Assembly: GCF_014637725.1 (NCBI RefSeq)
Contig: NZ_BMFC01000003.1
Coordinates: forward strand, 124,001 to 188,000
Origin: Marivita lacus
GTDB lineage: Bacteria > Pseudomonadota > Alphaproteobacteria > Rhodobacterales > Rhodobacteraceae
Direction: 5' to 3'
DNA: 64,000 nt
This document shows positions 45,025 to 54,365 of the stretch, piece by piece (within the stretch, counting starts at the first letter, position 1; each line of letters opens with the position of its first letter). The notes beneath the pieces were generated by a model. It ran no database searches and was not told the origin of the DNA. It was given only the letters and a program-made list of their open reading frames with translations. Position numbers and translations under genes: made by a program.

Positions 45025-45687
45025 TCAGAGCGTCTTGGTCGAGAAATACCAATCCTTGGTGTCATAGCCTTCGGTCATGCGCGCCTCTGCCGCGTCCGTT
45101 GTTTGCGGTGTCGGGACGATCACGGCCTGACCGGGCGTCCAGTTCTCGGGCGTTGCGACCTTGTGGGTGTCGGATGTCTGAAGCGCTTGCACAAGACGGT
45201 AGAATTCGTCGATCGACCGCCCATTGGTCATCGGGTAGTAGACCATCGCGCGCAGGACGCCTTCGGGGTCGATGATGAAGGTGGCGCGCACGGCTTGTGT
45301 GTCGGATGCGCCAGGCTGAATCATGCCGTAGGCCTGCGCCACTTTCATGTCGAGATCTGCAATGATCGGGAAGCGGATGTCGACGCCAAAGCTGTCCTTG
45401 ATCGACCGGACCCACGCGATATGCGCGTAGTGGCTGTCGATCGACAGACCGATCAGGTCGGTGTTCAGCGCAGCAAAGTCTTCGGCACGACGCGCGAAGG
45501 CGGTGAATTCCGTGGTGCAGACCGGCGTGAAATCGGCTGGATGCGAAAACAGGATGAGCCATTTGCCGCGATAGTCGGTCAGCGTTTTCCGACCATGCGT
45601 GGTCAGCGCATCGAACTCCGGCGCGGGTTCGTTGATCCGGGGCATCGCGACCTGCGATGCAGGAGTGATTTGGGTGACAGCATTCAT
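45025..45687 (-). CDS. 1-Cys peroxiredoxin (Prx6 type)
   Basis: 220 residues from ATG 45687. The peroxidatic Cys57 sits in SHPADFTPVCTTEF, and it is the only cysteine in the protein, so it is a strict 1-Cys enzyme needing an external reductant. The C-terminal Prx6 domain (WTPGQAVIVPTPQTT, DTKDWYFSTKTL) is present. It reduces H2O2 or organic peroxides in the cytosol. Divergent from an OxyR-like regulator with about 110 bp between starts. Confidence 0.92.
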   Translation of the reverse strand: MNAVTQITPASQVAMPRINEPAPEFDALTTHGRKTLTDYRGKWLILFSHPADFTPVCTTEFTAFARRAEDFAALNTDLIGLSIDSHYAHIAWVRSIKDSFGVDIRFPIIADLDMKVAQAYGMIQPGASDTQAVRATFIIDPEGVLRAMVYYPMTNGRSIDEFYRLVQALQTSDTHKVATPENWTPGQAVIVPTPQTTDAAEARMTEGYDTKDWYFSTKTL

Positions 45688-45797
45688 TGTGGTCTCTCCT
45701 TTTTGCTCGTCTGAGACCGGGATAGACACTCTGGATATATTCTGGAAATTGAATTAAACGGACAGGGTGATCTGTTTTTTCGATAACCAGGGGCACC

Positions 45798-46688
45798 ATG
45801 ACGACACTTCGCCAAATGCGGTTTCTTGTTGCCCTGGACGATACCAAGAACTTTTCGCGTGCTGCCGAGATCTGCAACGTGACGCAATCGACCCTCTCTT
45901 CCGGCCTCAAGGAGATGGAGGCGCGCCTTGGTGTGAAAGTGGCCGAACGCAGCACCCATTCCGTTCTCATGACGTCAATCGGCACAGCCCTTGCGAACCG
46001 TGCGCGCGAAATCCTGGCAAAAGTGAGCGATTTTGAAGCCGCGGCACATGCCGAAATGTCTGCCGGACCAACCCGGCTCAGACTGGGTGTTATCCCGACG
46101 GTGGGCCCGTTCCTGCTGCCGCGTGCTCTGCCTGCTCTGCGTGAGACATGGCCCAAGATGCAGGTCTACCTACGCGAAGAACTGACGGACTCGCTGCTGT
46201 CAGGTCTCATGGAAGGTCGTCTGGATCTCATCCTGATTGCTTTGCCGCATGACCTGCCGGAACAGGTGGAAACCATGCTGCTGTTCGAGGACAACTACAG
46301 TCTTGCCACATCCCGGGCCCACCCGCTGGCCAATCTTTCACGGATTGAAGGCGCCGATCTTGCGGGTCGTCGGCTTTTGCTTCTGGAACGTGGGCACTGT
46401 CTGCAAAAACACGCGCTGTCCAGCGTGCCGGGGGTTGCCCTTGAAGAAGACGCATCCTTTTCGGCCACCAGTTTGCCAACGCTGGTCTCGATGGTCGAGG
46501 AAGGCATCGGAGTGACCCTTTTGCCGAACCTGGCGATTGAAGCGGGACTGACGGCGGGACACGACCTGCATCTGTCGCAGCTTGAAGGTGCAACTCCACG
46601 CCGTGTCGTTCTGGCATGGCGCAAGAGCAGCACGTACCCGGATATTTTCCAGCAGATCGGTGAAATCCTGCGCCGCACGAAACGGTGA
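45798..46688 (+). CDS. OxyR-like LysR regulator lacking the resolving cysteine
   Basis: 296 residues. LysR helix-turn-helix (FSRAAEICNVTQSTLSSGLKE) and an OxyR-like sensor domain. LLLLERGHCLQKHALSSV aligns with the E. coli OxyR redox loop GHCLRDQAMGFC: Cys201 matches Cys199, but the Cys208 position is Val210. The following FSATSLPTLVSMVEEGIG also matches OxyR. It is divergent from the peroxiredoxin, its likely target. It may sense peroxide by sulfenic acid or mixed disulfide rather than an internal disulfide. Confidence 0.88.
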   Translation: MTTLRQMRFLVALDDTKNFSRAAEICNVTQSTLSSGLKEMEARLGVKVAERSTHSVLMTSIGTALANRAREILAKVSDFEAAAHAEMSAGPTRLRLGVIPTVGPFLLPRALPALRETWPKMQVYLREELTDSLLSGLMEGRLDLILIALPHDLPEQVETMLLFEDNYSLATSRAHPLANLSRIEGADLAGRRLLLLERGHCLQKHALSSVPGVALEEDASFSATSLPTLVSMVEEGIGVTLLPNLAIEAGLTAGHDLHLSQLEGATPRRVVLAWRKSSTYPDIFQQIGEILRRTKR

Positions 46689-47245
46689 GTTCGGTGATTT
46701 TGCGGCCAGGTTCACAGCCGCCACACCATCAGCGAGCCTTCACGAAATTCGACTGACTCCGGTGTCTTCTTGCTGGTTACGTCTTCGTGATCTTTGGGGC
46801 CGTCATGGTGAAATCTGTTTATGCTCCCGTCACTGGCGGGCTGGCCTATGGATTTACCAACCGCACGCGCACGCGGCCGGGCATGGGGACGGAAGGCCTT
46901 AGGATCGACGGGACGTTGGGAAACCTCAAGGGAGGGGAGGTCATGTATCTGCCGCTTGCGCGTCTGGCGGTCAGTCATGACATCTCGAACGGCTAGAACT
47001 GGGATGCCGCGCTCGCGACGATCCTGTCCCGACTGATGTACATTCCCGTTTTCCATCTCGGGACTCCAGTCCTGCGCACCGAGCTCTATTGCCATGCCCG
47101 CGTTTGCAACCGGGCTCCTTGTTGGGGTGCCCGACACTCTGCCCTGACTCGGCGTCGGTGGAAGCCACCGCACAATCGAACGGCCGCAAACGCTGAATGT
47201 CGGGACAGATCAAGCAGGCCTAACGACATCTTCGCAAAGAGTGGT
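46689..47245. other. Intergenic region without a supported gene
   Basis: About 560 bp between convergent genes. Open frames on both strands are short or lack ribosome sites and family patterns. No repeat or hairpin of note. Confidence 0.45.
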
Positions 47246-48268
47246 TTATTGGGTCTTCCCTGAAGTGGACGGCAGGGTGTCCGCCTCCCGGAACGCCAGC
47301 GGAGACAGGCCCGTCCAGCGCCGGAAGCTTCTCGAAAAGCTGTTGGCATCGCGGTAGGCGAGAATATTTGCGATCTCGTCGGCGCGCAGGGTTGTCTTGG
47401 TGAGATACCGGACCGCCATGTCGCGCCGCGTGGCGTCGAGGACCGCCTGATATGATGTCTCCTCTTCGCGCAATCGCCTCTGCAACGTGCTGCGGCTGAT
47501 CCCGAGGGCCTGCGCCACGTCCTCGGCCCCCGTACGCCCTGCGGGCATCAGATCAACCAAGGCTCCTCGCACCCGCTCGGCGACAGGCCAACGGTCGTTC
47601 TGGGTTGCCAGCTGAAGCTTGAGGTCGGCCTCGATATCGGCCCAGAGGGCGGGGTTCTCGGAAATGAACCGGCGTTTCGCATCCTCGGGCGAGAAGGCCA
47701 CGTAGGTGGCGTGCGACCGCTCCGGCATGACGCCGAGATGACCGGCGATCATGTGCCGCTCCTCCTCGGACCCATCGAAGCCCGCCGCAACCGGGCAGAC
47801 CAGATGGGCCGCCGCCCCGCGAATGTTCTCGACCGCGACCAAGAGTTGAAGCGCGCCAAAGCTCGGCGGCATCGGCACACGCGCATCGACACTGTCGAAT
47901 TCCAGCCGAAGCAAGTTGCCGTCCCAGAACACCCGCATGAGCGTCGGGCCGAGGAGCGACTTGAACTGCGCCAGACGCATCAGGCCGGTTTCCATGTCCG
48001 GCGCGCAGGACAGCGTGAAAAAGACCGGGATCACCGGCCCGCGCGAGATCGCAACACCCAAGTGGGGCACATAGTCGGGGCGCGGCGACAGCACCTCCAT
48101 CGTGTTCCAGCAGTCGAAATACTGCTGCGCCGTGCCTCGCACCTCGGTTCTGCCGCGCGCAAGCGCGCCAAGGCCTGCCGTCTCCAGCATCACCTGCGGA
48201 TCGACGCCAAGGATGCGGCACGCCACGTCGGTCGCCATGAACAGGGAATAGGTCTGTGAATTATCCAT
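47246..48268 (-). CDS. AraC family regulator 2 (arabinose-binding-domain type)
   Basis: 340 residues. N-terminal ligand domain (CRILGVDPQVMLETAGLG, FTLSCAPDMETGLMRLAQF) and C-terminal HTH (VAQALGISRSTLQRRLREEE, IANILAYRDANSFSRSFRRW). It is a clear paralogue of AraC 1. Divergent from the second hydroxylase pair, about 185 bp apart, with the shared operator in between. It is the best candidate for regulating both hydroxylase operons. Confidence 0.87.
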   Translation of the reverse strand: MDNSQTYSLFMATDVACRILGVDPQVMLETAGLGALARGRTEVRGTAQQYFDCWNTMEVLSPRPDYVPHLGVAISRGPVIPVFFTLSCAPDMETGLMRLAQFKSLLGPTLMRVFWDGNLLRLEFDSVDARVPMPPSFGALQLLVAVENIRGAAAHLVCPVAAGFDGSEEERHMIAGHLGVMPERSHATYVAFSPEDAKRRFISENPALWADIEADLKLQLATQNDRWPVAERVRGALVDLMPAGRTGAEDVAQALGISRSTLQRRLREEETSYQAVLDATRRDMAVRYLTKTTLRADEIANILAYRDANSFSRSFRRWTGLSPLAFREADTLPSTSGKTQ

Positions 48269-48347
48269 GCGCCCGGTCTTTCAATTATCGTACCTGAATG
48301 CCACGGGCAGTTGCCCACGACCAGATCCCGAAGACCGCCTGACCCAA

Positions 48348-48379
48348 TCTGCATGCACCTGACCACATATGCATATCGC
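48348..48379. promoter_or_regulatory. Shared operator ahead of second molybdenum hydroxylase pair
   Basis: TCTGCA-N6-TGACC followed by ACATATGCATATCGC. The 19-bp core 48361-48379 differs at two positions from 41312-41330. It lies between divergent araC 2 and the small-subunit gene. Confidence 0.65.
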
Positions 48380-48453
48380 CGCACGGCGCTGCCGGACCTA
48401 GCTTAGAATGATTGATACGCCAAGTCTCGTCCACCAGCTGACTGGAGAAAGCC

Positions 48454-48912
48454 ATGGACCTTACGATAAACGGCACCAGTCACACGGTCGACCTGCCAGA
48501 CGACATGCCGCTGCTCTGGGCGCTGCGGGACGGCCTGAACATCACCAGTGTCAAATACGGCTGCGGCATTGCCCAATGCGGGGCCTGCACGGTGCATATC
48601 GGTGGCGAAGCCGTGCGCTCCTGCCAGGTCGCGTTGGCCGATGTCTGGGGCGAGATCACCACGATCGAGGGGCTGGGCACGCCCGAGGCTTTGCACGCCG
48701 TGCAGGAGGCGTGGATCGAACACCAGGTGGCGCAATGCGGCTACTGCCAATCCGGCCAGATCCTGCAGGCCGCCGACCTGCTGGCTCGCAACCCCGAACC
48801 GACCGATGACGATATCGACGCCGTGATGTCGGGCAACCTGTGCCGCTGCGGGACCTATCCCCGCATCCGCGCCGCCGTCCACGCTGCGGCCAGCGCGATG
48901 CGGGAGGTCTGA
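48454..48912 (+). CDS. Molybdenum hydroxylase 2Fe-2S subunit 2 (IorA-like)
   Basis: 152 residues, aligning without gaps to subunit 1 over the first cluster (Cys37, 42, 45, 57) and keeping CGYC and CRC for the second. It starts with the same LTING strand. Paired with the large subunit 3 bp downstream. Similar sequence and identical arrangement show the two pairs arose by duplication or parallel acquisition of one operon type. Confidence 0.9.
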   Translation: MDLTINGTSHTVDLPDDMPLLWALRDGLNITSVKYGCGIAQCGACTVHIGGEAVRSCQVALADVWGEITTIEGLGTPEALHAVQEAWIEHQVAQCGYCQSGQILQAADLLARNPEPTDDDIDAVMSGNLCRCGTYPRIRAAVHAAASAMREV

Positions 48913-48915
48913 GCT

Positions 48916-51159
48916 ATGGGACGCGCCAGAACCATCGCCCGCCGCAGTTTCCTGATCGGGTCGGCCGCGATCCTCGGCGGGGTCGCCTTTGGGGCTTATT
49001 TCGTCAGCCGCCCAACCCCCAACCCCTTGCTTGATGGTCTGGCCGAGGGCGAAGCGGCCCTCACTCCCTTCGTTAGGATCACGCCGGATGGCATCACGCT
49101 GATCGTGCCGCGCGCCGATGTGGGGCAGGGGATCGCCTCGACTCAGGCCATGCTGATCGCCGAGGAGTTGGACATCGACCCAAGGACCGGCACGCTCGAC
49201 CCCGGCCAGCCGCATCAGGCCTATTTCAACGGCATCATCGCAGCCGAAAGCATGCCCTTCCCGGCATGGGAGCACGGGGCCGTGGCCAACACGGTGCGTG
49301 ACGTGATGATGAACGTCGCGCGCCTCACTGGCTCGCAGTTCACCGGCGGGTCCTCGTCTGTCGCCGACCTGCACGAGACCCTGCGCCGCGCCGGTGCCAC
49401 GGCGCGGGAGACACTCAAGGCCGCGGCGTCGGCGCGCACGGGCGTGCCGAGGGCGGACCTGCGGACCGAGGACGGGCATGTCCTGTTGCCCGACGGCACG
49501 CGCATCGCTTATATCGAGCTAGCCGCCGAGGCAGCGGCGATCGAGCCCGTCACCAACGTGACGCTCCGCCCCGCGTCCGACTGGACGCGCCTGGGCAAGC
49601 CGTACCAACGGCTCGACATCGTCGCGAAATCGACTGGAACGCAGGAGTACGGGATCGACGTCGTGCTGCCCGGGATGCTGCACGCCACGGTGCGCGCCAA
49701 CCCCGGGCGCGGCGGTGCAATGGCAAGCTACTCTGCGGATGCCGCGCTTGCGATGCAGGGCGTGCGGTCGGTCGTTACGGTGAACGAGGGGCTAGCCGTC
49801 AGCGCCGACAACACGTGGTTCGCCTTTCAGGCAGCGCAGGCGCTGGTTGTCGAGTGGGTTCCTCCCGACTACCCGGCCAGTTCCACCGAGATGTGGCAGG
49901 CGCTGAGCGACGCGCGCACGGACGAGTTCCGCAACAGCCGCCTGCGCGACGACGGCGATGTCGAGGCCACGCTTGCCGCTGCCAGCGTGATCGATGCGGA
50001 ATACCGCGCGCCCTTCCTCGCCCATGCCGCCCTCGAGCCGCTCAGCGCGACAGTGTTGGTCGAGGCGGACAGGGTGCAGATCTGGACCGCGACGCAGATT
50101 CCCGCCGTGGTGCGCGATGCTGCGGTCGCGCTGACGGGCCTCGATCCGTCGCAGGTCACCCTGCATGTCCTGCCCGCAGGCGGCAGTTTTGGCCGCAGGC
50201 TGGATCACGACTACGTGGTGCAGGCGATCCAGATCGCCGCCACCATGCCCGGCACCCCGATCAAGACCACCTGGAGCCGGGAGGAGGACATGACCCATGA
50301 CTACCCCCGTCCGCTCCACATGGCCGTTGGCCGGGGCGCGGTGGGGAATGGCCGGGTGCTGGCCTATGACCTCGACAGCATCAGCCCCTCGCTCATCTCG
50401 TCGTGGTTCGGGCGCATCTTCATCGTGCCGCCGGGGCCCGACACGATGCTGGTCTGGGGTGCCTTCGACCAGCCCTATGCCATCCCGAACTACCGCGTGA
50501 CGGGCTATGCCGCGCCGCCGATGATGCCGGTCGGGTCGTGGCGGTCGCCCGGCGCCTGTTCGAACAGCTTCTTCCACGAAAGCTTCCTGTCCGAACTGAT
50601 CCATGCCGCCGGGGCCGACCCGCTGGAGGAACGGCTGCGCCTGATCGCGGACTCAGACTCGCGCCGGGTGCTGGAGGCGGTGGGCGAGATGTCGAACTGG
50701 GCGGGCGCCGACATCGGGCCAGGGCGCGGGCGGGGGATCGCTTTTGCCCATACCCATGGCGTGCCCGTGGCCGAGGTCATCGACGTGACCATGACAGACC
50801 GGGGCATCCGCATCGACGAGGTCTGGATCGCCGCCGATTGCGGCACCGTGTTCGACCCGGTCAACGCCGAGGCGCAGCTGACCGGCGCGGCCATCTTCGG
50901 CCTCGGTCACGCGATGAATTGCGAACTCACCTACGAGGGTCACGCCGTGCAGCAGACCAACTTCGACGCGTTCGAGGGGATGCGCCTGCACCAGACACCG
51001 CAGTTCCACACGCGATTGCTGGGCCGCGCCGAACGGGTGCGCGGACTGGGCGAACCCGCAACCGCCCCGGCGGCCCCCGCGCTTGCCGATGCCATCTTCG
51101 CAGCAACGGGCGAGCGCCTGCGCGAAATGCCGTTCAGCAAATCCGTGGATTTCGCATGA
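48916..51159 (+). CDS. Molybdenum hydroxylase large subunit 2 (IorB-like), Tat-exported
   Basis: 747 residues. Tat signal with an uncleaved-looking anchor (ARRSFLIGSAAILGGVAFGA). Cofactor motifs AGGSFGRR and GSWRSPGACSNSFFHESF; catalytic Glu in GLGEPATAPAAP. The pocket loop differs from paralogue 1 (ATAPAAP against GTPPIGP), suggesting a different substrate. Electron acceptor subunit not encoded. Possibly an N-heteroaromatic or aldehyde oxidoreductase facing the periplasm. Confidence 0.87.
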   Translation: MGRARTIARRSFLIGSAAILGGVAFGAYFVSRPTPNPLLDGLAEGEAALTPFVRITPDGITLIVPRADVGQGIASTQAMLIAEELDIDPRTGTLDPGQPHQAYFNGIIAAESMPFPAWEHGAVANTVRDVMMNVARLTGSQFTGGSSSVADLHETLRRAGATARETLKAAASARTGVPRADLRTEDGHVLLPDGTRIAYIELAAEAAAIEPVTNVTLRPASDWTRLGKPYQRLDIVAKSTGTQEYGIDVVLPGMLHATVRANPGRGGAMASYSADAALAMQGVRSVVTVNEGLAVSADNTWFAFQAAQALVVEWVPPDYPASSTEMWQALSDARTDEFRNSRLRDDGDVEATLAAASVIDAEYRAPFLAHAALEPLSATVLVEADRVQIWTATQIPAVVRDAAVALTGLDPSQVTLHVLPAGGSFGRRLDHDYVVQAIQIAATMPGTPIKTTWSREEDMTHDYPRPLHMAVGRGAVGNGRVLAYDLDSISPSLISSWFGRIFIVPPGPDTMLVWGAFDQPYAIPNYRVTGYAAPPMMPVGSWRSPGACSNSFFHESFLSELIHAAGADPLEERLRLIADSDSRRVLEAVGEMSNWAGADIGPGRGRGIAFAHTHGVPVAEVIDVTMTDRGIRIDEVWIAADCGTVFDPVNAEAQLTGAAIFGLGHAMNCELTYEGHAVQQTNFDAFEGMRLHQTPQFHTRLLGRAERVRGLGEPATAPAAPALADAIFAATGERLREMPFSKSVDFA

Positions 51160-51323
51160 TCCACTCTGTGCGTCTGTGCCTGATCGACGTGGCCAGCCTC
51201 ACGCCCGGTACGACTGCTTTACGGCACGGTCTTGGACTCGACCGACCCGCGCGGAACGCAGGCGATGTCACCGCAAGAACCGGGTGAGCAAGGTTCCCGA
51301 CACCCCCCTCAAAGGAAAGACCC

Positions 51324-51959
51324 ATGGCAGATTCCGCATACCCCAAAGGCCAAACAGCGCTTCTTTGCGTCGATCCCTACAACGATTTCCTGGCCGAAGA
51401 CGGCAAGATGTGGCCCGCCCTCAGCGAGGTCTCCAGATCGGTCGATCTTCATGCCAATCTGGTCAGGATCCGTGCGGCCATGCGCGAGGCCGGACATCCG
51501 ATCTTCATCCTGCCCCATCACCGCCACCGCGACGGCGACTTCGACGGCTGGGCGCACCTGACGCCGTTTCAGTCCGCGGCTCATGAACACCAGATGTTCG
51601 CCGAGGGGACCAAGGGCGGCGACTGGTACGACGGGTTCGGCCCCGAGCACGGCGACATCGTCGTAAAGGAACACTGGGGTGCGTCGAGCTTTGCCAACAC
51701 TGACCTCGATGTGCAGCTGCGCCAACGCGGGATCACCCATGTCATCTTCATCGGGGCGATCGCCAATACCTGTACCGAAGCGTCGGCACGATATGCGGCC
51801 GAGCTTGGCTATCATGTGACCCTTATTCGCGACGCAACGGCGGCCATGTCGCACGATGCCATGCACGCCGCGCACGAGATCAACGGTCCGACCTATGCCC
51901 ATGCCATTCTCACCACGGCCGACGTGATCGGGAAACTCGCCGCGCAGGACGCAGCATGA
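51324..51959 (+). CDS. Isochorismatase-like cysteine hydrolase
   Basis: 211 residues with the cysteine-hydrolase triad Asp17 (LLCVDPYNDF), Lys115 (VVKEHWGAS) and Cys150 (GAIANTCTEAS). Family members hydrolyse amides such as nicotinamide, biuret or carbamoylated heterocycles. Transcribed with the second hydroxylase pair (165 bp gap with no clear terminator), it could act on a hydroxylated N-heterocycle. An allophanate hydrolase lies 2.4 kb away. Substrate unknown. Confidence 0.85.
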   Translation: MADSAYPKGQTALLCVDPYNDFLAEDGKMWPALSEVSRSVDLHANLVRIRAAMREAGHPIFILPHHRHRDGDFDGWAHLTPFQSAAHEHQMFAEGTKGGDWYDGFGPEHGDIVVKEHWGASSFANTDLDVQLRQRGITHVIFIGAIANTCTEASARYAAELGYHVTLIRDATAAMSHDAMHAAHEINGPTYAHAILTTADVIGKLAAQDAA

Positions 51960-52256
51960 TCCTCGGGCACGCAGCCACGACCCTTGTCACCAAGCGCGCT
52001 GCGCCGGAAATGCGCTGATTGCGTCTCTTCGTCAACGCCATCCCGATCGACATCGCGATGTTCACGTTTGTCGCGCTCGGCATCGAGACAATGGAATCGA
52101 CAGGCGGGAAGCCGCACGGCTCATGGAAAAATGGAACCTGGCTGGTCAAATCTGGCGTTTTGAGATTGAGGTAGGGTCCTTGCGGAGGATCGGAGCGATT
52201 CAAGCTTGCTCCAAAAAGTCTAACTGTGCCTCTGTGCGGCTTGTTCGCAAGTGCGT
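51960..52256. other. Intergenic region, no gene supported
   Basis: A frame near 52020 (LRLFVNAIPIDIAMFTFVAL) is hydrophobic but lacks start and ribosome site. AT content rises near 52200-52280. No terminator stands out. Confidence 0.4.
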
Positions 52257-52487
52257 CTACAAGTCTGCAATTTTTTGGAAGCAGACCTTCCAAGCCACTG
52301 CTCGGGACCATGCCGCAGTGTAATGGGTGCCGTCGCAGAACGGCGTGTTCGCCGAGGCTCCGCAGTAGCAAAGCGCCACTTTGGGCTTGCCTGCCACGTC
52401 CGTCTCGACAGCGCCGATGCGGTTCGGAGGGTTCTCGACGATCAGCGGCCCGTTTGGGGCGGGAGTGATCTTGGGCAATTCGGTCAT
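52257..52487 (-). CDS. CDGSH-type iron-sulfur protein
   Basis: 76 residues. The 3Cys-1His 2Fe-2S motif is complete: Cys40-Y-Cys42 ... Cys51-DGT-His55 in CYCGASANTPFCDGTH. The N-terminal LIVENPPNRIG strand is typical. After His55 the usual short end is replaced by a 21-residue tail (WSRAVAWKVCFQKIADL), possibly a read-through of a changed terminus. Such proteins serve in electron transfer or cluster donation. Function here unknown. Confidence 0.75.
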   Translation of the reverse strand: MTELPKITPAPNGPLIVENPPNRIGAVETDVAGKPKVALCYCGASANTPFCDGTHYTAAWSRAVAWKVCFQKIADL

Positions 52488-52518
52488 GGGTTGTTGGCCT
52501 TGCGGATTGGCTTGACTG

Positions 52519-52988
52519 TCAGGAGGGTGCGTTGGCGGTGTTGCGGTGCGGCAACCAGACCCAGAAGCTGAGCACGATGGCAGAGGCGGAGATCAGCGTC
52601 ATCACCGTGCCGGGGAAGAAGTTCACGTAGCCCGGCAGATCGACGAACAGGAGGTAGCCGACATCCGCCAGCCCCCCGACCATGGCCGTGACCCAGATCG
52701 CGGTCAGCGCCACGAGCATTGTCGCGATGATACCGTGGGCCAAGCGTGTCGGCATGGTGGCCAGTTCGGGCGGCAGCGTTTCGGCAGCACGACCGAAGAC
52801 GATGGGAAAGAGGCCCGCGCCGAATGCCGTCGCGAGCCCGGCCAGCACCATGCCCGCGACGCTGTCGACGATGAAAAGCGTGTCAGCATCGGTGAATTCG
52901 AGCACCGTTGCGGATTGCAGGCCCTGGGAATGCGCACGGCGTCCAGAGCCAGCACGGACAGGGACGTGGCAAAGCTTTGGACAGACAT
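52519..52988 (-). pseudogene. Frameshifted small membrane-protein gene
   Basis: ATG 52988 has a strong ribosome site (AGAGGGGAA) and begins MSVQSFATSLSVLALDA, but that frame soon degenerates. The -1 frame from about 52940 continues RAHSQGLQSATVLEF and then three convincing membrane helices (DSVAGMVLAGLATAFGAGLF, IIATMLVALTAIWVTAMV, VMTLISASAIVLSFWVWL) to 52519. One frameshift near 52940 restores a protein of about 155 residues. A sequencing slip or a young pseudogene. Confidence 0.55.
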
Positions 52989-53145
52989 TAAAGTTCCCCT
53001 CTGTTGCTCTCGCAAACGCCGCCAAGGGTGCGGTCCTGAATGCGTCATGTCTTGCAGTCTGCGATGCGCTTTCAGTCCGCACCACGGATCGAAATGCGCG
53101 CTGCCTGCGCGTTGATGCGACATCGCGCCGATGCTATGAGCGGCC

Positions 53146-54042
53146 ATGGAATACTGGACAGAACTCCGCACCGCTTTGATGGTCGCGCGTCTCGGCACGG
53201 TCAGCGCCGCGGCCGAAGCCCTCGGCGTGCACCGCGCAACCGTCAATCGACATGTCGACACGTTGGAGGGCGTGTTCGACGCGCCCCTGTTCCAGCGCAA
53301 TGCGCGCGGCTATGCGCTGACCGACGCGGGCCGCGACATGCTGGAGGTCGCGGCCCGCGCCGACGAGATGCTCGCCGATCTGGCCGCGCGCGCGCGGGGC
53401 AAGGCGGGGCAGTTGTCGGGATCGCTGATCGTGACGGCCCTTTCCGGCGTGGCGCCGCTGGTGATGCCCGCGATCCGCGATTTCCACCTTTCCCACCCGC
53501 AGATCGCGCTGGAGTTCGTAGCCGGAGCCCAGCTTGCCCGACTGGAACATGGAGAGGCGCATGTGGCGATCCGCGCCGGGGCGAAACCGGAGATGCCTGA
53601 CTATGTCGTGACGCTGTTCCGCCGTCTGCGCTTCGGGCTCTACGCCAGCCAAAGCTACATCGACCGCGCGGGACATCCAGATCCTGACCGGCTCGACGCG
53701 CACCACTTCATCGGCTCAGTTGGCGCGCCGCGTCCGGTTCCCTATGCCGAATGGATGAACGCCAATGTCCCACCAGAGACGCTGGCCCTGCGCACGACGG
53801 ACCAGCAAGTCCTGCACAGCGCTGTTTGCGAGGGGCTGGGGCTCGGGTTCCTGGCCGAACACGATGCCTGCGTCCGGCCCGACCTCGTCGAGGTCATCCC
53901 GCCCGGCGAGGCGTGGTCCACCGCGCTCTGGGTCGTCACCCACGTCGATCTGCACCGCACGGCCAAGGTGCAGGCGTTCCTCGATCACCTGAAATCCGCG
54001 AGGTTGGAGCACCATGGCAGTCACTCGGAGGAGTCCAACTAG
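53146..54042 (+). CDS. LysR family regulator
   Basis: 298 residues. N-terminal HTH (ARLGTVSAAAEALGVHRATV, NRHVDTLEGVF) and a substrate-binding domain. The HTH start (EYWTELRTALMVARLG) is of the short-helix type common in regulators of divergent small operons. Divergent from the frameshifted membrane gene, which may be its former target. Ribosome site is weak. Confidence 0.87.
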   Translation: MEYWTELRTALMVARLGTVSAAAEALGVHRATVNRHVDTLEGVFDAPLFQRNARGYALTDAGRDMLEVAARADEMLADLAARARGKAGQLSGSLIVTALSGVAPLVMPAIRDFHLSHPQIALEFVAGAQLARLEHGEAHVAIRAGAKPEMPDYVVTLFRRLRFGLYASQSYIDRAGHPDPDRLDAHHFIGSVGAPRPVPYAEWMNANVPPETLALRTTDQQVLHSAVCEGLGLGFLAEHDACVRPDLVEVIPPGEAWSTALWVVTHVDLHRTAKVQAFLDHLKSARLEHHGSHSEESN

Positions 54043-54365
54043 CGAACGTGAGACCTCGTTCCCTGCGCCTCCTGGAGTTGCAAACGCATCGATGCCTCTC
54101 CTGAGACCGTGATGGATGGTACGGATTCAGGATAAATTTCAGAGAGTTGCGTGATGTCGTGTGCGGCACATGTTCATGTTTCGATCGCATGGTTTCGTGC
54201 TGCGTCGTGTTGCTGGTGGTTTGCTTTGCAATCGAAATCGACGCAGGGCGAAACATGCGAAACGGCAAGCCGGTGTGTCGCGGCCTGCCACCACAGAGCC
54301 AAAGCCCCCGCCATCCCATGCATCTTCTCGTACAGCATCGAAGACGGGTGCTTTCTTGAAGCAGG
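54043..54365. other. Intergenic region, no gene supported
   Basis: All three plus-strand frames are open for about 70 codons (54147-54424), but with poor codon pattern and no ribosome site, so coding is unlikely. It separates lysR from the convergent atzF end. Confidence 0.45.

Noticed and set aside
46712-47173. 153-codon minus-strand frame
   Set aside because: No ribosome site or recognisable domain; composition typical of non-coding high-GC DNA.
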